60,400 nt of DNA from Streptomyces blattellae. Lineage in GTDB: Bacteria > Actinomycetota > Actinomycetes > Streptomycetales > Streptomycetaceae. The stretch covers positions 1 through 60,400 of the forward strand of contig NZ_WJBG01000131.1 of assembly GCF_009709555.1 (NCBI RefSeq), in the 5' to 3' direction. Of this stretch, positions 60,253 to 60,400 are shown one piece after another. A program made the translations under genes and the position numbers. Every line of letters begins with the position of its first letter. Position 1 is the stretch's first letter. Below the pieces are notes generated by a model. It was not told where the DNA came from, did not search any database, and saw only the letters and a program-made list of their open reading frames with translations.

Positions 60253-60400
60253 GCCGCCCAGGGCGGCACGGGTGGGCGCAGGCGGCACCCCGCAAACGCC
60301 GGGCTGCGTGACGCCCCCGCCCCAGCCACCGCGCCGGCCGCCCCGCGCCCCACCCCCGCCCAGCCACCGCGCCGGGCGCCCACACCCCCCGGCCTCACCC

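Noticed and set aside
59928..60398. 156-codon minus-strand frame with PAALGRVM repeats
   Set aside because: It covers the minisatellite and lies opposite the small membrane protein; no start signal or recognisable domain.

Overview
The window is high-GC actinobacterial chromosome. Codon use with strong G/C in third positions, the conserved fabD-fabH-acpP-fabF cluster next to a PucR-type regulator, the zinc-ribbon membrane protein starting MDYCHVCRRHLNG and the DUF3145, DUF397/Scr1 and DUF6545 families all point to Streptomyces. Gene order from about 10.9 kb to 53 kb resembles what I recall of the S. coelicolor SCO2386-SCO2408 neighbourhood. That comparison is from memory and was not run.

Layout. 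1-6.0 kb: a repeat-bearing partial gene coupled to a DUF6545 membrane protein, an FAD monooxygenase, a TSUP anion transporter behind a perfect 23-bp palindrome, and an APC permease. 6.0-10.8 kb (mostly minus strand): an Scr1-type XRE regulator and DUF397 protein, then a tightly packed three-gene unit (EACC1-like adaptor, caspase-like protease, 556-aa helical-repeat protein) that looks like a protease-based conflict or immunity module. An RsbW-like ATPase is divergent. 10.9-22.9 kb: a secreted GH43 arabinanase-type enzyme with a ricin lectin domain, a PLP enzyme with a Pro/Gln-rich tail, and a minus-strand sugar operon (GalD-like dehydratase, dehydrogenase, U32-like TIM barrel, ChvE/MmsA/MmsB-type ABC importer) followed by a Tat-exported aldose epimerase. 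A 16-bp operator-like motif is shared by the GH43 gene and two points of the sugar operon.

23.1-31.4 kb is an accessory island: an IS1634-family transposase remnant, an I36-like secreted protein split by an in-frame TGA, a lipoprotein, a membrane-anchored protein, and a 1475-aa secreted protein combining a lytic transglycosylase-like domain, a golvesin-like domain and a C-terminal NucA/NucB-type nuclease domain. A complete SMI1/KNR4-type gene (candidate immunity) and a decayed second copy follow. 31.6-48.1 kb: SCO2400-type protein, MarR/oxidoreductase divergent pair, M14 carboxypeptidase coupled to a serine esterase, an AhpD-like protein behind an ECF41-like promoter, EI24 membrane protein, a pyroglutamyl-peptidase-like protein lacking the usual cysteine, TetR/GH3 beta-glucosidase pair, SGNH lipoprotein plus aldose epimerase, and DUF3145.

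48.1-53.1 kb is the core type II fatty acid synthase cluster (fasR, fabD, fabH, acpP, fabF). 53.2-60.4 kb holds pirin, serine hydrolase, GNAT, a MerR/aldo-keto reductase operon with a 19-bp-spacer, apparently leaderless promoter, DUF4429, a DUF1023 hydrolase, a truncated TetR gene abutting an IS5-like scrap, a small membrane protein and a 24-bp minisatellite. No tRNA, rRNA, CRISPR array or replication origin was recognised.
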